51,522 bases of DNA, taken from assembly GCA_944393375.1 (NCBI GenBank), contig CALXZX010000010.1, positions 1 through 51,522 on the forward strand, in the 5' to 3' direction. Shown one piece after another: positions 17,145 through 25,406 of the stretch (position 1 is its first letter; each line of letters starts with the position of its first letter). The translations under genes were made by a program, and so were the position numbers. This stretch comes from an uncultured Clostridia bacterium (lineage in GTDB: Bacteria > Bacillota > Clostridia > TANB77 > CAG-508). The notes under the pieces are model-generated. The model was given only the letters and a program-made list of their open reading frames with translations. It made no database searches and was not told the origin of the DNA.

Positions 17145-17432
17145 TTATTTTTCTACTTTTACTGTAATAAATTTTATAATATCATCTGTAATTCTGTAAA
17201 CTCTTTCAAGTTCAGCTATTAGTTCTGGTTTTGCTTCAAAGTTGAATAAAACATATGTAGCTTCTTTGAATTTTTTAATATCATAAGCTAATTTTCTTTT
17301 TCCCATTTCTTCAACTGATTCCACTTTACCATTTTCATTAATTAATCCTGTAAATTTGTCTTCTAAAGCTTTTAAACCTGCTTCATCAACATTTGGATTA
17401 ACAATGATAATACTTTCGTATTTATTCATCAT
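17145..17432 (-). CDS. rpsF: 30S ribosomal protein S6
   Basis: bS6 features: NKYESIIIVNPNVDEAGLKA, GKRKLAYDIKKFKEATYVLF and ELERVYRITDDIIKFITVKV. GGGAGG lies 5 nt before the ATG at 17432; a GTG at 17438 overlaps the site and is rejected, while the next ATG at 17429 is also possible. First gene of the rpsF-ssb-rpsR operon; S6 with S18 often autoregulates through the leader, but I could not identify the motif with confidence. Confidence 0.96.
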   Translation of the reverse strand: MMNKYESIIIVNPNVDEAGLKALEDKFTGLINENGKVESVEEMGKRKLAYDIKKFKEATYVLFNFEAKPELIAELERVYRITDDIIKFITVKVEK

Positions 17433-17483
17433 CTTCACCTCCCTATGGATTTATAACCTGTGTTTCTCACAAGTAGAGATTTA

Positions 17484-17519
17484 AAAATAGCCATGCTATC
17501 TTTAAAGCACAGCTATTTT
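17484..17519 (-). terminator. terminator of the four-helix membrane protein gene
   Basis: AAAATAGC (17484-17491) pairs with GCTATTTT (17512-17519), with partial pairing inside; T-rich on the minus strand. It also lies just before the rpsF leader. Confidence 0.6.
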
Positions 17520-17610
17520 ATCATATTTTTTTTCATAATGCAAGTATATTTTCCTGTTTTTTCACGTATTTTCCTGTTTACATCATTGTTTTTTATTTGA
17601 ATCTATTAAA

Positions 17611-18162
17611 TTATTCTTTATAAAAATCATATTTATTATCTTGTATTTCTTGTTTTTGTGATTTAAACCATTTTGGTGCTATAAAGCAATACAATACAAT
17701 AATGATTATATTATAAATTACACCATTTGACCTAATTAATAAAGTATAATAGGCATCCTTTTCAGCTTCTCTAGCTTGCTCCATAGCTTCATTGGCATCC
17801 TTTATTATTTCTTCTTCAGCTATCTCTGTAGAAGAACTATAATTCGTCAAATTACTTTGAGAATTAATATTCGATAAATTTTTTTCATATTGTGTGATTG
17901 CTATCATGACACTAAAAATATTATAAATTACTAACACAATAGTAACAATATATACAATTTTCTTTACAGTTTCTACATTGAACTTTTGCCATAAAATTTT
18001 TACTCCTATAAAGACTATAATTAAATTTTCTACAAAGTAGATTATATATGCAACAATTTCATTTATCTCTACATCAAGTAAATATCTTACTACATTAATT
18101 ACTAGATTAAGAATGATATTGATTATAATTAATTTTATAACACTTACTGCTATTTTTTTCAC
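17611..18162 (-). CDS. four-helix membrane protein of unknown function
   Basis: The 183-aa protein has hydrophobic segments at about 5-25, 38-58, 66-88 and 145-165, with an acidic Asn/Ser/Glu stretch (about 93-138) between the third and fourth. Ends in a charged tail. I recognise no family. It follows the radical SAM gene on the same strand, with an 80-bp gap containing its own ribosome site (GGGGGAT), so linkage to that cluster is possible but unproven. Confidence 0.55.
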   Translation of the reverse strand: MKKIAVSVIKLIIINIILNLVINVVRYLLDVEINEIVAYIIYFVENLIIVFIGVKILWQKFNVETVKKIVYIVTIVLVIYNIFSVMIAITQYEKNLSNINSQSNLTNYSSSTEIAEEEIIKDANEAMEQAREAEKDAYYTLLIRSNGVIYNIIIIVLYCFIAPKWFKSQKQEIQDNKYDFYKE

Positions 18163-18242
18163 TTTTTATCCCCCTTGTATATTTTATATTATTATTTTAT
18201 ACTTATATTTTTTATTCGTCAATCATTCTTCTTCATTTTTTA

Positions 18243-19850
18243 TTAATTGTATTCTCTTTTTATTTTAATATTATTTGTTATACCATTATAATTTTCCATA
18301 CATAATCTTTTTGCTTGTGGCTTCATAAAAGTTAATCTCTCTATTAATCTTTGATAATGTTCTTTTGAATTTTCTAATACATCTTCTAATTTACTGATTG
18401 GGATATTTACATGTGCATTATAATATTGTATTCCTTTTTGAATCTGTTCTTCAGAAACAGTATAATGTCCAAAATATATCAAATTAAATAAATCCCTCCA
18501 TTCATTTTCATTAAAAGTTGTTTTTTCCATATATTGCTTAATAATAGAATAAGAAGTATTTTCATACCATTTTTTTATTATATACTTCTTACTTTTTATC
18601 ATCTCGAGTAATTCTTTTGATAAGTCAGATAATTGCTCTAAAGTTAATACATTTTCTTCTAAATAATCTTGAATAACTCTAATGGCATAATACAAAACGG
18701 TATGGTTTTCCTCTAAAATAGATGCTCCTGCATAATCTCTAATATGAATTGCTTTAGACCTAAGTACAGCTAGTGGATTAACCTCACTAATAATTTGTGT
18801 TCGATAAAAATATCCTTTATCTAACAAAGAATAAGAAATGATATTAGTATATATATTAGAAATAATATTCTCATAGGAATCTGTGTATAAATTATTTAGA
18901 CCATAGAGTTGTTCATTTCCCCATGTAGCAATGTTTCCATTATAACTAATTAAAAAATCTAATCCCCAATCATCATTTTTGTTTTTTACTAATGAAGGAT
19001 TGCTAAAAGAATTATATTGCATATCATTATCAAAAAGTGTGATTAATTGTTCTAAGTCAATATTTGGATTTTTTAAATTGACTTTTAAATTAGAATGAAA
19101 TATTTGTGCAATTCCAACACTAATTTTATATCTATCTGGAAAATGCAAGGCATATCGATATAATCCAATTTTTAGAATTTCTTCATTATCTGATACATAT
19201 TTTTGCCTATCTGTTCTTGTACATCCAGGATAATGTTTCATTATCTTTTCAATAGAATCATCTCCTGTTAATGTATGTAATTGTAATTCAAAATTTTCTT
19301 TATCTATAAAAAATTTTTTAAAAACATCTATAATATGAAAAATACAATCAATACCAATTTTAGATAAATGCCATTTGTCTACACTGATTCTAAGAACAAC
19401 CTTTGTAGGTGTTTTTCTTTGGCATAATACTTCATACATTTCATAAATCATATTTTTACATTTGTTTTCATCTGCTCCCCACATTCCACTTGTAACAATC
19501 ACTATTCTATCTGTTTTTGCTCTTTTAATTGTTTCTTTAATATATTCAAATTTTTTGAAAGGTTCTCCTCCACCTAAAATAGATAAATATCCGTTGTTTG
19601 AAGCATTAATAAAATGAATGAATTTTTCAAATCCCTCTCTTGAAAATTCGTATTGTTCTCTTGGTAAATCATATCCTTCATTATCAGATCTAAAAAAGCA
19701 GTGTGAACATTGGACATCACAAAATTTTGTAAAAAATACAAAAGCCATTGTTTTTCCTTTAAATTCTTTCAATTTTTCCTTATGAATTCTAACCTTTGTC
19801 ACAATTTCTTGAATATATTTGTTAGGTTCATCAAAAATATTTTTTCGCAA
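18243..19850 (-). CDS. radical SAM protein, unknown reaction
   Basis: The start is a TTG at 19850 with GGAGGG 8 nt upstream (535 aa). The radical SAM core has the Fe-S motif FCDVQCSHCFF (Cys44, Cys48, Cys51), a SAM-binding LGGGEPFKKF and IVIVTSG. No SPASM-type Cys cluster is visible: only a few scattered Cys appear later. The C-terminal about 250 residues are helical and unrecognised. It is the third gene of a tight cluster after a histidine phosphatase (18-bp gap) and an unknown 257-aa protein. There is no recognisable small precursor peptide, so RiPP maturation is only one option; metabolite modification is another. Confidence 0.78.
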   Translation of the reverse strand: MRKNIFDEPNKYIQEIVTKVRIHKEKLKEFKGKTMAFVFFTKFCDVQCSHCFFRSDNEGYDLPREQYEFSREGFEKFIHFINASNNGYLSILGGGEPFKKFEYIKETIKRAKTDRIVIVTSGMWGADENKCKNMIYEMYEVLCQRKTPTKVVLRISVDKWHLSKIGIDCIFHIIDVFKKFFIDKENFELQLHTLTGDDSIEKIMKHYPGCTRTDRQKYVSDNEEILKIGLYRYALHFPDRYKISVGIAQIFHSNLKVNLKNPNIDLEQLITLFDNDMQYNSFSNPSLVKNKNDDWGLDFLISYNGNIATWGNEQLYGLNNLYTDSYENIISNIYTNIISYSLLDKGYFYRTQIISEVNPLAVLRSKAIHIRDYAGASILEENHTVLYYAIRVIQDYLEENVLTLEQLSDLSKELLEMIKSKKYIIKKWYENTSYSIIKQYMEKTTFNENEWRDLFNLIYFGHYTVSEEQIQKGIQYYNAHVNIPISKLEDVLENSKEHYQRLIERLTFMKPQAKRLCMENYNGITNNIKIKREYN

Positions 19851-19868
19851 AAAAAATCCCTCCAATAA

Positions 19869-20393
19869 CTAAAATTTAATAATTTCACAAGTTTTAAAAT
19901 GATAAGTAAATATATTGTTATTTTTAGGGATTCCTTTAAAGTAACAACAAATTGCTGGTATTACACCTGCATGTGTTACCAAAAGTACATTCTTTTTTTC
20001 ATATATTTCTTTATATTCATCTAAAAAATTATAAACTCGATTTAACAATTGCTGAACACTTTCAGCTTTAACATATTTATGATTGAGAGAATAATTCCAA
20101 AATGTGTAACCATCAAATTCTTCTTTGTTTATTCCTTCAAATTCCCCAAAATCTCTTTCAATAAGTCTAATATCTGTCATAACAGGAGTTTGTTGATTAC
20201 TAATAATTTCTGCTGTTTTTTTAGCACGAATTAAAGGTGACGAAATAATTTTATAGAAATTGGTTTGATATAATAAAATTTTAGATAAATTTGCTTCTTG
20301 GATTCCAAACTCATTTAACGGAATATCTGCTCTCCCTTGGATTTTATTTTTTAAATTCCAATCTGTTTCACCATGTCTAATTACATATAACAT
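19869..20393 (-). CDS. histidine phosphatase (phosphoglycerate-mutase-like)
   Basis: The 174-aa protein has the catalytic RHGETDWN (His7), GRADIPLNEFG, SPLIRAKKTAEI and the second His in LLVTHAGVI. Members remove phosphate from sugars, nucleotides or cofactor precursors. It is sandwiched between the unknown 257-aa gene (9-bp gap) and the radical SAM gene, so its substrate is probably an intermediate of that pathway. Confidence 0.9.
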   Translation of the reverse strand: MLYVIRHGETDWNLKNKIQGRADIPLNEFGIQEANLSKILLYQTNFYKIISSPLIRAKKTAEIISNQQTPVMTDIRLIERDFGEFEGINKEEFDGYTFWNYSLNHKYVKAESVQQLLNRVYNFLDEYKEIYEKKNVLLVTHAGVIPAICCYFKGIPKNNNIFTYHFKTCEIIKF

Positions 20394-20402
20394 ACAAAAC
20401 CC

Positions 20403-21176
20403 TCATCTTAATAAATTACTTTTTTCTTTTATAGGAAATACACTATCTATCACTTTTTTATCATCACTGGTATCCCAATCAATAAAAGAAAATCCTTTTT
20501 GTGATAACATATACTCTAAGCAAAGTTCATCAATTCCTATATCTTTTAAATAGTTTTCAAATTCTTCTATTTTTTCCTTATTAGATTCAATTCCTTTAAC
20601 TGTTTGTATAAAGCCTTTTATCACTTTATCTTTATCTTCCTTAGATGGTACTTTTAATTGATTAATATGATAATGTCTTCCCCATCCTTCTCGAAAAGCA
20701 CGTAAAAAAATAGTATTAGAATCTTTATTAAGCTTTTCAATTTCTCTATGGCTACAATTCCATACTTGTTCCACACAGTGACTATATTGAATAGTATTCA
20801 ACCCTTTTCTATTATCCAAAGAAATTCTTCCTGTTATCACATCATTTCCTTTTTCAAATGGCTTTTTACAATACCAAACCTCTGAAAATTTATCATAAAA
20901 ATGTTCATCCAAACTTTTTTTAAATGCTTCTAAATCTTCGAGAGATGAAATGCAAAAATTAGGGAGTTTGAAGCAATCGCAAGAAGGAATAGAAGAAATA
21001 ATATACATTCCACTATTTGGATTATTTTTCAATTCTTTTTTTATATCTTCTATTAGTCTATTTACATGAAAGGCAGAATAGCGATGAATCTCATTTTCTA
21101 AATCTTCTTGTTTTTTTAATCCAAATTCCACTAATACAAGATGCTTTTTCCATTTATTTGGTATTACTTGTCCCAA
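20403..21176 (-). CDS. unknown protein, first gene of the radical SAM cluster
   Basis: The 257-aa protein starts at TTG with GGGGGG upstream. It has no signal or membrane segment. Notable segments are PSCDCFKLPNFCISS, a His/Cys-rich YSHCVEQVWNCSHREIEKL and FREGWGRHYHINQLKVP. I recognise no family. Conserved Cys and His could bind metal or be catalytic. Tight packing with the phosphatase and radical SAM genes implies a shared pathway. Confidence 0.6.
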   Translation of the reverse strand: MGQVIPNKWKKHLVLVEFGLKKQEDLENEIHRYSAFHVNRLIEDIKKELKNNPNSGMYIISSIPSCDCFKLPNFCISSLEDLEAFKKSLDEHFYDKFSEVWYCKKPFEKGNDVITGRISLDNRKGLNTIQYSHCVEQVWNCSHREIEKLNKDSNTIFLRAFREGWGRHYHINQLKVPSKEDKDKVIKGFIQTVKGIESNKEKIEEFENYLKDIGIDELCLEYMLSQKGFSFIDWDTSDDKKVIDSVFPIKEKSNLLR

Positions 21177-21242
21177 ATAAATCCCCCCTTTACCATTACA
21201 CTATATTGTATTCATAAGAATAGAAGAATATGACTAAATAAA

Positions 21243-21277
21243 AAAAAATAGCTTTGCTTTTTTCACAAAACTATTTT
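21243..21277 (-). terminator. terminator of the P-type ATPase gene
   Basis: AAAAATAG...CAAA-type arms pair across a T-rich loop; the minus strand continues with a run of eight T. A few mismatches. Confidence 0.65.
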
Positions 21278-21287
21278 TCATTATACC

Positions 21288-23906
21288 TTATACTTTATTT
21301 TCTCCATGAATTGTATTTTTTATAAATATTCTCTTTTCTTTTTTTGCATTCATTCTATTTATTTGTTTTTGTAACTCTATAATTGGTACTGGCAATATAG
21401 AAATACCTAATGTTATCAACCATTGTGTACTAGTTAAATTTGTTACACTAAATATATTTGCCAAAGCAGGAATAAATACAACAATTGTCTGTACAATAAC
21501 TCCAAGAATAAAGCTTCCTATTAAGAACTTATTTTCTAATATACCAACTTTAAAAATAGATTTTTCACTTTTAATGTTAAAACTGTGGACAAGTTCTAAT
21601 AATCCCATGCTGATAAAAGCCATTGTTCTTGCAACTTCTACCCCATAATATTTATTTCCTATACTAAAAGCAATTAATGTAAGCATTCCTATCATAATAC
21701 CTTCTAATATGATTTTACTCCATAATCCATCTGCAAATATTCCTTTTTTTGAATTGATTGGTTTTCTTTCCATGATATCTTTTTCAGGAGGTTCTAATCC
21801 TATAGCAATCGCAGGTAAAGAATCTGTCACTAAATTTATCCATAATAATTGTATAGCAAGTAATGGTGATTGAAGTCCCAAGACCAATCCCATAAAAATG
21901 GTTACAATTTCTCCTATATTTGTTGCAATTAGAAAATGAATCGCTTTTCTAATATTATCATAAATATTTCTTCCTTGCTTTACAGCATCTACAATGGTTA
22001 CAAAATTATCATCTACTAAAATCATATCTGCTGCATTTTTGGCAACATCTGTCCCACCTTTTCCCATCGCAATTCCAATATCTGCACTTTTTAGTGCTGG
22101 ACTATCATTCACACCGTCTCCTGTCATTGCTACAACTGCACCATTTTTTTGCCATGCTTTTACGATTCTTACTTTATGCTCAGGTGTTACTCTTGCAAAA
22201 ACAGTATAATTTTGAATTTCTGTTTCTAAATTCTCTTGATCTAATTTATCTAATTCTTCTCCTGTAATTGCTTTATCGTTTTTCGAAAATATACCTATTT
22301 TTTCTGCTATTGCTTTTGCAGTTGCAATATGGTCTCCTGTTATCATGACTGTTTTGATACCAGCTTTTTTACAAGTTTCTACTGCTTCTTTGACACCTTC
22401 TCTTGGAGGATCTATCATACCAATTAATCCTACAAAAGTTAAGTTATTTTCAATGCTATTACTCTCTATTTTATTTGGTATATGCTCTATATCTTTATAT
22501 GCTACGCTAATTACTCTTAAGGCTTTATTAGCCATCTTCTCATTTTCTCTTGCCATTTTTTCTTTATTTATTCCTATACATTTATTTAACAATACATCTG
22601 GCGCCCCTTTTGTTATCACTCTATATTTTCCGTTTTCTAATTTATGTATGGTTGTCATCATTTTTCTGGTTGAATCAAACGGAATTTCATTCACTCTTGG
22701 CATAGATTGATATAATTTATTTTTGTCCAATTTATTGATATAGGCTGCTTCCACTAATGCATTTTCTGTCGGTTCTCCAACGACTTCTACTTTTCCACTA
22801 TTTACTTCTAGCTTGCTATCTGTGCACATAGTTGCTAATTCCATCGCAAAGTTTGGATTTTCTGCTTTTATTTCTACTACCTTCATTTTATTTTGTGTTA
22901 ATGTTCCTGTTTTATCTGAACAAATCACATTACTACTTCCTAATGTTTCAACTGCTGGTAATTTTCGAATAATACTATTTCGTTTTGCCATTTTGGTTAC
23001 CCCAATGGATAGCATAATGGTAACAATTGCCGGTAACCCTTCTGGTATGGCTGCCACAGCCAATCCAACAGAAGTCATAAACATTTCGATTGGTGGTATT
23101 TTTTTGATAATTCCAATAATGAAAATGACTAAGCAAATGATTAAACAAATGACCCCCAATATTTTTCCTACTTGATTTAATTTTTTTTGAATTGGCGTTT
23201 CTGGTGATTCATTTTCAATAATCATATTGGCGATTTTTCCAACTTTTGTATGCATTCCAATTTCTGTCACCACAACTTTTGCATGTCCATTTACTACTGT
23301 ACTTCCCATAAATACCATATTGACAATATCTCCTAATGGTATTCCTTTTTTACAAATGACGGCTCCATCTTTTTCAACAGCTTCTGTTTCTCCTGTTAAG
23401 CTAGATTCTTCTACTTTTAAATTGAAATTTTCGATAATTCTACCATCTGCTGGTACACGATTTCCTGCCTCTAAAATAACAATATCTCCTACAGTTAATG
23501 TTTCTGATGGTACTTGTATTTCTTTTCCATTTCGAATGACTTTTGACATTTGTGGTGTCATTTTTTTCAGACTTTCAATTGATTTTTCTGCTTTTGCTTC
23601 TTGTAAGACTCCCATAATCGCATTTAATACGACAATCGCTATAATAATGATAGAATCAATATAGTCATTTTCCCCTTGATACCAAGACACACCTGCTGAT
23701 ACAACAGATGCCATAATTAGGATAATAATCATAAAATCATTAAATTGTTTGAAAAACTTGACAATAATTCCTTCTTTTTTATTATTTTCTAATTCGTTTT
23801 TACCATATTGGGCTTGCCTTTTTAAAACTTCATTATTATTAAGTCCTTTATGAAAATCTGTATTAAGTGTTTTTTCAACTTCTTCTTTTCTAAGTGTTTC
23901 CCACAT
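21288..23906 (-). CDS. P-type calcium-transporting ATPase
   Basis: The 872-aa P2A-type pump resembles SERCA/PMR1: N-terminal cation-ATPase region, TGETEAV (171-177), the transport-site motif AAIPEGLPAIV (Pro288, Glu289), phosphorylation site DKTGTLT with Asp331, nucleotide-domain KGAPDVLL, hinge MTGDGVNDSPALK, and six C-terminal helices including LLWINLVTDSLPAIA. It exports Ca2+ (or Mn2+) using ATP. Ribosome site GGAGAGG before ATG. Single gene. Confidence 0.92.
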   Translation of the reverse strand: MWETLRKEEVEKTLNTDFHKGLNNNEVLKRQAQYGKNELENNKKEGIIVKFFKQFNDFMIIILIMASVVSAGVSWYQGENDYIDSIIIIAIVVLNAIMGVLQEAKAEKSIESLKKMTPQMSKVIRNGKEIQVPSETLTVGDIVILEAGNRVPADGRIIENFNLKVEESSLTGETEAVEKDGAVICKKGIPLGDIVNMVFMGSTVVNGHAKVVVTEIGMHTKVGKIANMIIENESPETPIQKKLNQVGKILGVICLIICLVIFIIGIIKKIPPIEMFMTSVGLAVAAIPEGLPAIVTIMLSIGVTKMAKRNSIIRKLPAVETLGSSNVICSDKTGTLTQNKMKVVEIKAENPNFAMELATMCTDSKLEVNSGKVEVVGEPTENALVEAAYINKLDKNKLYQSMPRVNEIPFDSTRKMMTTIHKLENGKYRVITKGAPDVLLNKCIGINKEKMARENEKMANKALRVISVAYKDIEHIPNKIESNSIENNLTFVGLIGMIDPPREGVKEAVETCKKAGIKTVMITGDHIATAKAIAEKIGIFSKNDKAITGEELDKLDQENLETEIQNYTVFARVTPEHKVRIVKAWQKNGAVVAMTGDGVNDSPALKSADIGIAMGKGGTDVAKNAADMILVDDNFVTIVDAVKQGRNIYDNIRKAIHFLIATNIGEIVTIFMGLVLGLQSPLLAIQLLWINLVTDSLPAIAIGLEPPEKDIMERKPINSKKGIFADGLWSKIILEGIMIGMLTLIAFSIGNKYYGVEVARTMAFISMGLLELVHSFNIKSEKSIFKVGILENKFLIGSFILGVIVQTIVVFIPALANIFSVTNLTSTQWLITLGISILPVPIIELQKQINRMNAKKEKRIFIKNTIHGENKV

Positions 23907-24036
23907 ATTTTTCCTCTCCTTTGTATAGACATTATCTTGTCCTTCGTTTTTCTAATTGTATTCACATAGTCTATTTTTATTACTATTTTTTAACATTTTT
24001 TTATTGTATTCATATGATGTGGGTAGAGGTGTTTTT

Positions 24037-24699
24037 ATGTTACTTAACTGTTTATTTTTAGCAATCTCTAGTAGTATCGATTCTCTAGGAATTGGTATCA
24101 CATATGGAATTAAAAATACAAAAATAACTATGGGGGCTAAATCTATTTTATTTTTTATTAGTTTTATCATTTCCATTATTTCTATATATTTTGGAAATTT
24201 GTTAAAATTCATTTTCCCTGACTTTCTGATTCATTACTTAGGTAGTTTCCTTTTAATATTAATGGGATTATTTATGTGTTTTCAATCTGTAAAAGTTTCA
24301 AAAAAAGAGTATAAAATAGAAAATGATAAAAATTTAAAAATATTAGATACAGAAAAAATATATTCTTTTTTTATTAAATGTTTGGGGATTACAATCAAAA
24401 TTATTAAAAATCCTAGTTCTTCTGATTTGGATAAATCTAATGTTATTGATTCTAAAGAAGCTTTGTTTTTAGGATTAGCACTTTCTTTAGATAGTTTTTG
24501 CATTGGGATTGGCTTTAGTATGTTAAATACATTTTCTATTATATTCCCATTACTAACAAGTTGTTTTCAGTTATTTTTCTTAAGTCTTGGAAACTATTGT
24601 GGAAAAAAATTATATTCTTTTAGTAAATTACCTGATAACATATGGTCGACAATTTCTGGTATTTTATTAATCATCATTGGATTTTGTAAAATGATATAA
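24037..24699 (+). CDS. ytaF: sporulation membrane protein YtaF (MntP-like)
   Basis: The 220-aa protein has six hydrophobic segments arranged as two MntP-like repeats, each with an Asp-containing motif: ISSSIDSLGIGITYGIK and LALSLDSFCIGIGFSM. This matches the YtaF family. AGAGGTG lies 7 nt before the ATG at 24037; an upstream ATG at 23956 has no such site. Cation transport is inferred from the family. It diverges from the P-ATPase gene, the start codons being about 130 bp apart. Confidence 0.8.
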   Translation: MLLNCLFLAISSSIDSLGIGITYGIKNTKITMGAKSILFFISFIISIISIYFGNLLKFIFPDFLIHYLGSFLLILMGLFMCFQSVKVSKKEYKIENDKNLKILDTEKIYSFFIKCLGITIKIIKNPSSSDLDKSNVIDSKEALFLGLALSLDSFCIGIGFSMLNTFSIIFPLLTSCFQLFFLSLGNYCGKKLYSFSKLPDNIWSTISGILLIIIGFCKMI

Positions 24700-24757
24700 T
24701 AATTTGTCTATATAAACTTGATTTTATTTTTGTTTTTCCATTGCTTTATGAAATAAA

Positions 24758-24862
24758 GCGTGATAGTATAGAAACAAGTACCTAGCGTTATGCTCATAAG
24801 ATATTATGTGACCTATGTAGTCTATCATGCGAAATAATTACATGATAGTTGCCTAAATGGCA
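24758..24862 (+). promoter_or_regulatory. structured leader of the orphan gene
   Basis: GCGTGATAG (24758-24766) pairs with CTATCATGC (24822-24830), enclosing smaller stems such as CATAA/TTATG. A second hairpin TGCC/GGCA (24850-24862) abuts the AAGGAG ribosome site. A weak promoter TTGCTT-N17-TAGTAT (24741-24769) would overlap the first stem. I match it to no known riboswitch. Confidence 0.35.
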
Positions 24863-24879
24863 GAAAGGAGTAAGTTGCT

Positions 24880-25335
24880 ATGAATAAATCTCGGTTTAGA
24901 AATCTTACTTACAAGGAAAAGAAATCTGTTCTAATGTCAGAACTTAAAGAAAAATCCAAAGGATTTTTAACTGACAAAGAACTCAACATGATTATTAGAA
25001 ATATTGATTTAAATGTTCAATATCATGTAGAGTTAGTTCGTTCTCCTCATCAGATGAAAAGGGAGTTGACATTGATTTGGTGTCCGTGTCTTGAAAGTTC
25101 CCCTCACACTGATTATATCAGAGAATACGGTAAAGTTCTGTTAGGTAATGCTGGTTTCATTTTAATTTCACGGAATAATTGGAATCGCAAAAGATTTCCC
25201 AAAAGTTTTACTGAAAGGCCTAAATTTTCACCAGATAAAAAACTTATTGTAACAGTAGAAAAACAGCATATCTTTATAGAGGATTTCTATAAAGAGGTTA
25301 AAAAAGAATACCGGATAATTATATATATGCCGTAG
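24880..25335 (+). CDS. orphan protein of unknown function, probably acquired
   Basis: The 151-aa protein is soluble and basic. Notable parts are TYKEKKSVLMSELKEKSKG, DLNVQYHVELVRSPHQMKR, LIWCPCLESSPHTDYIREYG and a C-terminal charged stretch. I recognise no family. Its codon use is unlike the neighbours: three in-frame CGG codons (Arg5 and two later), whereas native genes here use none. It stands between ytaF and smc with its own leader and a strong terminator, i.e. a self-contained insert. Confidence 0.6.
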   Translation: MNKSRFRNLTYKEKKSVLMSELKEKSKGFLTDKELNMIIRNIDLNVQYHVELVRSPHQMKRELTLIWCPCLESSPHTDYIREYGKVLLGNAGFILISRNNWNRKRFPKSFTERPKFSPDKKLIVTVEKQHIFIEDFYKEVKKEYRIIIYMP

Positions 25336-25363
25336 TACTATCTGTCAATAGCAACCCAAAACT

Positions 25364-25406
25364 GAAAGAACGGAAGGGTTCACATCTTCCGTTCTTTCAA
25401 TTTTTT
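25364..25406 (+). terminator. strong terminator shared by the orphan gene and smc
   Basis: A perfect 13-bp stem GAAAGAACGGAAG (25364-25376) with 25386-25398, loop of 9 nt, then T8. It also ends just before the smc stop codon. Confidence 0.92.

Noticed and set aside
23952..24212. Minus-strand frame opposite ytaF
   Set aside because: It lies inside ytaF, whose membrane motifs are clear, and has no ribosome site or family match.
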